Assembly: GCF_036408795.1 (NCBI RefSeq)
Contig: NZ_JAZGJP010000005.1
Span: 110,159 to 174,158, forward strand
Direction: 5' to 3'
DNA length: 64,000 bases
From: Olsenella_L kribbiana
Lineage (GTDB): Bacteria; Actinomycetota; Coriobacteriia; Coriobacteriales; Atopobiaceae
How positions within the stretch are numbered: the stretch's first letter is position 1; each line of letters opens with the position of its first letter. The translations under genes were made by a program, and so were the position numbers. Positions 59,911-64,000 of the stretch are shown here, piece by piece. The notes beneath the pieces were generated by a model. The model worked only from the letters and a program-made list of their open reading frames with translations, had not been told where the DNA came from and ran no database searches.

Positions 59911-60621
59911 TTACAGCTCGAAGATGTCCGTGCCGGACTCGGCTGCACGCTGCTTGAGCTCTTCCATGATGGGAACGCCGGCACTGCAGCCAATGCGCTC
60001 GGCGCCTGCCGCGACCATTGCAAGGAAGGCATCGGCCGTGCGGATGCCGCCTGCCGCCTTCACCTTCACGCGCGGATCGACATGCCCCCTCATGAGGCGG
60101 ACATCCTCGACCGTAGCGCCGCCCGTCGAGAAGCCGGTAGAGGTCTTCACAAAGGTCGGCAGCACCTTCGAGGCCACCTCGCAGAGCTTCAGCTTCTCCT
60201 CATGCGTGAGCAGGCAGTTCTCGAAGATCACCTTGGAAGGCACACCTGCCTCGCGGCAGACACGCACGATCTGCGACATCTCCGATGCGATGTAGTCCCA
60301 GTTGCCCGCCTTCACTTCCGTGAGGTTCACGACATAGTCGATCTCGTTCGCGCCATTTGCAAGGGCATCCTTCGTCTCGAAGACCTTCGTGGCAATCGAG
60401 GTCTGGCCGAGCGGGAAGGAGATGGCAGCGCCCGTATGGACATTCGTGCCAGCAAGCAGGGTCGAGCAGAGCTTCGACTGCACCGAATTGACGGCAACCA
60501 TATGGAAGCCATACGTCACTGCCTCATGGCAGAGCTTCTCCATGTCTTTGCGCGTCGCATCGGGATGCAGATTCGTATGGTCGACCATATACGCAAGCTC
60601 TGAGATCGTATAGCGCTTCAT
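59911..60621 (-). CDS. deoC: Deoxyribose-phosphate aldolase
   Basis: Class I aldolase splitting 2-deoxyribose-5-phosphate to glyceraldehyde-3-phosphate and acetaldehyde. The protein is 236 residues. LAYMVDHTNLHPDAT is at the start. GANEIDYVVNLTEVKAG follows, then the Schiff-base lysine in TFVKTSTGFSTGGAT and the second lysine in VKVKAAGGIRT. ATG 60621 with AAAGGGAG upstream. First gene of its operon. A 15-base inverted repeat covers its probable -10, so the adjacent GntR protein is the likely repressor. Confidence 0.96.
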   Translation of the reverse strand: MKRYTISELAYMVDHTNLHPDATRKDMEKLCHEAVTYGFHMVAVNSVQSKLCSTLLAGTNVHTGAAISFPLGQTSIATKVFETKDALANGANEIDYVVNLTEVKAGNWDYIASEMSQIVRVCREAGVPSKVIFENCLLTHEEKLKLCEVASKVLPTFVKTSTGFSTGGATVEDVRLMRGHVDPRVKVKAAGGIRTADAFLAMVAAGAERIGCSAGVPIMEELKQRAAESGTDIFEL

Positions 60622-60671
60622 GCATGCTCCCTTTCCGGAAGGCAGGCACCATGTTCTGCCTCTGTCGGTCT

Positions 60672-60686
60672 TTATGTCTGACATAA
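60672..60686. promoter_or_regulatory. Inverted repeat TTATGTC-T-GACATAA over the deoC -10, probable GntR operator
   Basis: A perfect 7-1-7 repeat. On the minus strand GCTATTATG (TATTAT at 60683-60688) is the deoC -10 box and is partly inside the repeat. A second half-match, TTATGTCATA, lies at 60792-60801, ahead of the gntR promoter. Confidence 0.6.
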
Positions 60687-60828
60687 TAGCGCCTATAGCT
60701 GACCTCTATGCCGCAATTGCCTGACTTTCTTGCAGAAGATTCTTTCAAGCAGCAGGTACCTGGACCAGAATTTGCTGCTTTCCCAGACTTTTTATGTCAT
60801 ACCTTACTTCATGCCATTCCCAGTCACC

Positions 60829-60834
60829 TACAAT
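60829..60834 (+). promoter_or_regulatory. -10 box (TACAAT) for gntR
   Basis: CCTACAATGGG with an expected start near 60841, 24 bases before the GTG at 60865. It rules out the earlier ATG codons as starts on this transcript. Confidence 0.5.
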
Positions 60835-60864
60835 GGGGGCATCCACACAGACGAAAGGCCAGAC

Positions 60865-61584
60865 GTGGCAGAGACGCTCTACGACAGGATAAAGGACGAC
60901 CTTCTCGCAAAGATCAAGGACGGGACCTATCCCGAGGGCACGACCATCCCCACGGAGATCGAGCTCGCACAGGCCTACGGCGTGAGCCGACCCACTGTTC
61001 GCCAGGCGCTCCAGATCCTTGCAAGCGAGGGCTTCCTGGAAAAGCGCCGCAAGCGTGGCACGATCGTTACGCATCCCAAAGTAAGCCAGCGCGGATTCAC
61101 GATGGAGCTCGCAAGCTTCGAGGATGCGATGCGTCTGGCAGGACGCATGCCGAGCACGAAGGTGCTCACGTTCCGCCGCGAGCGTGCAGGCGAGGCGGTG
61201 CAGGAGGCGCTCGAGCTCTCCCCGGGAAACGAGGTCTACAAGCTTGTGCGCCTGCGCTATGCAGACGGAGAGCCCAATGTCTTCGTGGAAAGCTACATCC
61301 CCTATGCGCTCTATCCTGGGCTCGACCAGTACGACTTCGACACGAAAAGCCTCTATGCCGCCATGAGCGAATGCGGGAAGCAGGTCATGCGTGCACGGCG
61401 CCACCTCGAGGCCATCAAGGCAGAAGGTGCCACGGCAGCGCTTCTCGATGTGGAGCCAGGAGACCCCCTGATCGTCTTCCACTCCGTCGCGCGCGATGCG
61501 GACGGGACAGCGGTGGAGTACTCCGTTGCCACCTACCGCGGAGACAGCAACTCGTTCGATCTCGAGGTAAGCAGGAGTTCCTGA
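60865..61584 (+). CDS. GntR-family regulator, HutC/UTRA subfamily
   Basis: A 239-residue repressor-type protein. The winged helix is LYDRIKDDLLAKIKDGTYPEGT then TEIELAQAYGVSRPTVRQALQILASEGFLEKR. The C-terminal UTRA effector domain has YKLVRLRYADGEPNVFVESYIPYALYPGL and GDPLIVFHSVARDADGTAVEYS. The GTG 60865 with AAAGG upstream gives the normal length; longer frames upstream have no ribosome site. Divergent from deoC-manA-rmlD-like, which it probably controls in response to a sugar phosphate. Confidence 0.9.
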   Translation: MAETLYDRIKDDLLAKIKDGTYPEGTTIPTEIELAQAYGVSRPTVRQALQILASEGFLEKRRKRGTIVTHPKVSQRGFTMELASFEDAMRLAGRMPSTKVLTFRRERAGEAVQEALELSPGNEVYKLVRLRYADGEPNVFVESYIPYALYPGLDQYDFDTKSLYAAMSECGKQVMRARRHLEAIKAEGATAALLDVEPGDPLIVFHSVARDADGTAVEYSVATYRGDSNSFDLEVSRSS

Positions 61585-61595
61585 ATCCCTCCCAT

Positions 61596-61659
61596 AAAAG
61601 CAGGAAGCCCGTACAGGACGTTCATTTCCGTCCCATACGGGCTGCTCTTCCCTGCTTTT
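61596..61659. terminator. Bidirectional terminator between gntR and the RNA ligase gene
   Basis: An outer AAAAGCAGG/CCTGCTTTT stem (61596-61604 with 61651-61659) surrounds an inner 8-bp stem (61606-61613 with 61636-61643) with a further GGACG/CGTCC pairing. The A and T tracts flank it symmetrically. Confidence 0.82.
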
Positions 61660-61675
61660 CTCCATGCAGGCAGTC

Positions 61676-62605
61676 CTAATGCTTGGCTGCAGCAAACGTG
61701 CCGACACGTCTGGAGCAGAGACCCTGCAAGGTCCCGAGGTCGACCTTCGGATTCCTGAACTTCCTGGCCCAGTTCGGGCACTCCCCAAGCAAGTCCTTCC
61801 AGCTGAAGGAGATGAGCATCCCCATCATCTTGCGGCTCGCCAGGTCGAACTCGTCGGTGCCGCACGCGACGCATACCTTCGCTATCGTCTTCTCGATCTC
61901 GGCATCCGTCACGAATGCCTCGATGATGGCAGGCTCCACCTGTTCATGAAAGGCAGGCTTCCTTCCCTGCCGCTTGAACTCGTCGAGCACGATCTTCCCG
62001 TATGCCATGCGGCCGAACTGGTTCTTCCAGCCAGGCACCTTGCAGACGACGCCCTCGCCGACCTTGCCGGTCCCCTCGATAAGGAAGTCGTTCCTCTTTG
62101 CAAGATCGAGAACATCTACCTCAGTCGGATGGTCAAGCACAGCCAGAAGCTTCACGAAATAGGGCTCGAGGCCCGCCTTGGCAAGCTCCTCCCTCCACGT
62201 GGGCTCGGGGAGATATCCTCCAGCCTCCTCGTCGAGCACGTCGTAGATGAACAGCGTGCCCAGAGCCCTCTTGTCGTAGCCCTTGAAGGAGCCGATGAGC
62301 TTGTCCTTGCCCATCCACTCGCCGTAGACGACCTGCGCTGGATGTGCCCTGCAGTATTCTCTCAGAAGCTTTGCCTCTTGAGCATCGCCTGTAGCCCACG
62401 CGAAGAAGCCGGCATTGTCCGACTCGGCAGAAAGCGTGCGCGTACGCGATCCTGCGCCGAGTGCGCCCGTCTCCTCATCCCAGAAGACGCAGGCATTCGT
62501 TCCATCTATCTTGGATGAGACATACACGCAATCATTGTCGAGAAGCCCCTCGCATTCCTCTGTGCCGAGCCGCTCGACATGCGTGTACTTTGCATACACT
62601 GCCAT
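61676..62605 (-). CDS. RNA ligase, nucleotidyltransferase superfamily
   Basis: A 309-residue ATP-dependent ligase related to T4 Rnl2-type RNA ligases. The adenylated lysine is in YVSSKIDGTNACVFW (Lys32, motif I). SRTRTLSAESDN follows. Motif III-like VVYGEWMGKDKLIGSF, FIYDVLDEEAGG and motif IV EGVVCKVPGW are in order. A C-terminal domain of about 100 residues has no clear match. The start ATG 62605 has GGAGGAAAGGG upstream; the longer frame upstream runs through the tRNA gene and is not coding. It lies 112 bases after tRNA-Leu on the same strand. RNA repair is the likely role. Confidence 0.88.
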   Translation of the reverse strand: MAVYAKYTHVERLGTEECEGLLDNDCVYVSSKIDGTNACVFWDEETGALGAGSRTRTLSAESDNAGFFAWATGDAQEAKLLREYCRAHPAQVVYGEWMGKDKLIGSFKGYDKRALGTLFIYDVLDEEAGGYLPEPTWREELAKAGLEPYFVKLLAVLDHPTEVDVLDLAKRNDFLIEGTGKVGEGVVCKVPGWKNQFGRMAYGKIVLDEFKRQGRKPAFHEQVEPAIIEAFVTDAEIEKTIAKVCVACGTDEFDLASRKMMGMLISFSWKDLLGECPNWARKFRNPKVDLGTLQGLCSRRVGTFAAAKH

Positions 62606-62717
62606 GTCCCTTTCCTCCTTCTGCTGAATCTCTCTATGGTTCATCTGCCTCTGCCGAAGCAGCAGGCAGCAGCATCGCAGCCTACGCCCGATGCCTTGAT
62701 ACGTTTTTTCATGCACT

Positions 62718-62803
62718 TGGTCGGGGCGGCGGGATTCGAACCCACACGGCCCTATGGCCACGGGCACCTGAAGCCCGCGCGTCTTCCGTTCCGCCACGCC
62801 CCG
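62718..62803 (-). tRNA. tRNA-Leu, anticodon CAG
   Basis: On the minus strand the acceptor CGGGGCG pairs with CGCCCCG. The D-arm is TGGCGGAACGGAAGACGC and the anticodon loop TTCAGGT carries CAG. The long class II variable arm is GGCCATAGGGCC, the T-arm GGGTTCGAATCCC, the discriminator is A, and CCA is encoded. 86 bases including CCA. Confidence 0.97.
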
Positions 62804-62946
62804 AAAAGGCTGCTTCGATGCACGGAGCACGATATGCAGCAGCAATGAGCTGTCCGGCAGGAGCTCTGCCTCATCTCGGCATGGCTCCATGGCGGGCTGT
62901 CATTCGGCAGCCTATTCTTGCTTTCCGGATGAGCTCTTATTCCTCG

Positions 62947-63351
62947 CTATGCCGCTCTTGAGGCATGCCTGTGCAGCCTGCGCAGGGCATGCTCCTGGCG
63001 CTGTCGTCGCGCCTGCCAGCCCCGCTGGAGAAGCATCCTCTCGCGCCTGACCTCTTCGAGCTCACGGCGGAGCCCGGCATTCTCGAGCTCGAGCCGGGCT
63101 ATCTCGGAAGCGGCATCATCGCTTCCCGCAGCGCCAAGCTTCCCTTCGCGGGCGCGGCAGACAAGACGGCGAAGGTCTTCCCTGCGGTAGAGCGTGCTGC
63201 GCGATACAGCCGATCGCTCTGCGACAGAGTAGAAGGAGACGGGCTCATGCTGGACAAGCAGCTCCGCTACAGCCCTGCCCACTCTGATAGAGATGCTCTC
63301 GCTCATATCCTGCGGCACGCTGATGGTGCAAGCTGAATCATGCTCGTTCAT
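62947..63351 (-). CDS. DUF6262/TnpC-like small protein, orphan
   Basis: A 134-residue protein. SIRVGRAVAELLVQHEPVSF leads into a short helix-turn-helix (SVAERSAVSRSTLYRREDLRRLV). A coiled-coil region follows (ASEIARLELENAGLRRELEEVR) with an Arg-rich end. This layout matches DUF6262 proteins, which accompany tyrosine recombinases in Tn554-like elements. No recombinase is present in the window, so this may be a remnant or a domesticated regulator. ATG 63351 with GGGGAGGG upstream. Confidence 0.72.
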   Translation of the reverse strand: MNEHDSACTISVPQDMSESISIRVGRAVAELLVQHEPVSFYSVAERSAVSRSTLYRREDLRRLVCRAREGKLGAAGSDDAASEIARLELENAGLRRELEEVRRERMLLQRGWQARRQRQEHALRRLHRHASRAA

Positions 63352-63536
63352 GTTCCCTCCCCTTCCTCTGGGATGCTGGTCTTCTCTGGAAGGCTCTTCC
63401 TTCCGGCACCATATTCTTGCACCGAAAAGGCAGCTCAAAGGCGAGATTGCCGAAATGGGACGAATGAGACTATGGAAGGTTGCCTTCATGTCGAGTTGAG
63501 CCGCATTGGGAGCTTTCCCACCATAGCCTCCAACAG

Positions 63537-63569
63537 AAAGCGCCGCCCAGTTGCAGCTCTGGACGGCGC
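63537..63569 (-). terminator. Intrinsic terminator after the ABM monooxygenase gene
   Basis: GCGCCG/CGGCGC outer and CCAG/CTGG inner pairs (63540-63569), with TTTCTGTT following on the minus strand. Confidence 0.8.
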
Positions 63570-63594
63570 AGGTCAAGACATTGCGAATGCTCTG

Positions 63595-63861
63595 CTATTT
63601 TCTGATGAACTTCTGGTCGCTCTCAGGCATGCCCGCCTCGTCCGAGACATAGCGCTCGAACGTCATGTGCAGGTCGTACTTGTCGCGCAGCTCTGCAATC
63701 GTCTTCATCATCGGCGATGCATGGTGGGCATCGATTGCCGCCTGGTTCTCCCAGGAGTCGATCAGAAGGACGGTCTCCGGGTCGTCGAAGGAGACCCAGT
63801 ACTCATAGCGGAGATTGCCCGCTTCAGCACGAATGGCATCGACCGTACCCGACGCTTCCAT
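63595..63861 (-). CDS. Antibiotic-biosynthesis-monooxygenase (ABM) domain protein, N-terminally truncated
   Basis: The 88 residues from the first ATG (63861) match the ABM/quinol-monooxygenase ferredoxin-like fold: NLRYEYWVSFDDPETVLLIDSWENQAAIDAHHAS, then a MKTIAEL helix and the final strand. Family members are 95-105 residues and begin with a beta strand missing here. Codons before the ATG still encode a plausible helix (TEASKKFAEE), but a TAG stop lies in frame at 63910-63912 with no start between. The ATG has GAGGAG directly touching it, a poor ribosome site. It is probably a damaged gene, or it has an unrecognised start. Confidence 0.7.
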   Translation of the reverse strand: MEASGTVDAIRAEAGNLRYEYWVSFDDPETVLLIDSWENQAAIDAHHASPMMKTIAELRDKYDLHMTFERYVSDEAGMPESDQKFIRK

Positions 63862-63914
63862 CTCCTCGGCGAACTTCTTTGAGGCTTCGGTAGTTTGTGT
63901 GACAAGGGGCTAGC

Positions 63915-64000
63915 CTAGGCAGCAACGCTCTTCGCTCCCTTCACGCCCTTCTTCCTCGCCTTCACCGGGCGACCCGGGAGCTGGGGCTGGCAGTCGCCGC
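63915..64000 (-). CDS. 3' end of an unknown gene (partial)
   Basis: The frame enters from the right end and stops with TAG at 63915-63917. The 27 visible residues include QLPGRPVKARKKGVKGAKSV, a strongly basic tail. It is the last 28 codons of a gene whose identity cannot be read. Its stop is only three bases from the in-frame TAG that cuts off the ABM gene. It could be a transposase or nucleic-acid-binding protein, but this is not demonstrable here. Confidence 0.45.
   Translation of the reverse strand, partial: GDCQPQLPGRPVKARKKGVKGAKSVAA

Noticed and set aside
1..64000. CRISPR arrays, restriction-modification or known defence islands, prophage
   Set aside because: No spaced direct repeats, cas genes, methyltransferases or phage structural genes were found. 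The holin-family protein belongs to a chromosomal YvlD-like group.

Overview
The window looks like chromosome from an anaerobic, high-GC, Gram-positive bacterium of the Coriobacteriia, most likely the Olsenella/Atopobium group. This is inferred from gene content, codon style and protein sequences, because no database search was possible. Pointers include desulfoferrodoxin (superoxide reductase), a SUF-only Fe-S operon with SufU and an Rrf2 regulator, AddAB instead of RecBCD, GatCAB for amidated tRNAs, and the acetylase branch of lysine/diaminopimelate synthesis. Nearly all of the window is coding. There is no CRISPR array, intact prophage or complete insertion sequence. The only mobile-element traces are at the extreme right end.

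Layout. 1-4.6 kb (minus): alaS (3' end outside), an AI-2E/PerM-type membrane protein, a SigB/SigF-type sigma factor with an overlapping degenerate RsbW-like partner, and a DUF948-like membrane protein. 4.7-13.5 kb (minus): DNA maintenance and nucleotide hygiene, with rarA, a dNTP triphosphohydrolase, an SGNH-hydrolase/GNAT fusion, a hypoxanthine-DNA glycosylase, a PPP-type phosphatase and ruvC-ruvA-ruvB plus a small DUF gene. 13.5-27 kb (minus): a NadE-like protein that has lost its catalytic residues, desulfoferrodoxin, dnaE, addB-addA and a TrpR/YerC-like regulator next to a perfect operator-like inverted repeat. 27-38 kb: a small 4-TM protein overlapping tail-to-tail with a DUF2974 hydrolase, fucO, dapA-dapB under a lysine riboswitch, a MarR-type regulator, an M20 peptidase and gatC-gatA-gatB.

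38-48 kb: sufC-sufB-sufD-sufS-sufU-rrf2 (plus), a secreted coiled-coil NlpC/P60 hydrolase, class II fructose-bisphosphate aldolase, and a membrane-anchored protein with a long Ser/Thr/Gly/Asn tail. 48-54 kb: M18 aminopeptidase, then lysA-dapH, dapL and patA. With dapA-dapB these give every acetylase-pathway step from aspartate semialdehyde to lysine except dapF. 54-57.6 kb: a thiamine-precursor ABC system (ykoF-thiX-thiY-thiZ) behind a TPP riboswitch and terminator. 58-61.6 kb: deoC, a type I phosphomannose isomerase and an RmlD-like reductase, divergent from a GntR/HutC regulator whose probable operator overlaps the deoC promoter. 61.7-64 kb: an RNA ligase directly downstream of tRNA-Leu(CAG), an orphan DUF6262/TnpC-like protein, a truncated ABM monooxygenase and the 3' end of an unknown gene.

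Many transcription units start 25-60 bases downstream of an extended -10 box of the form GCTAnnATG, without a clear -35. These boxes helped choose start codons for gntR, marR, patA, lysA and others.
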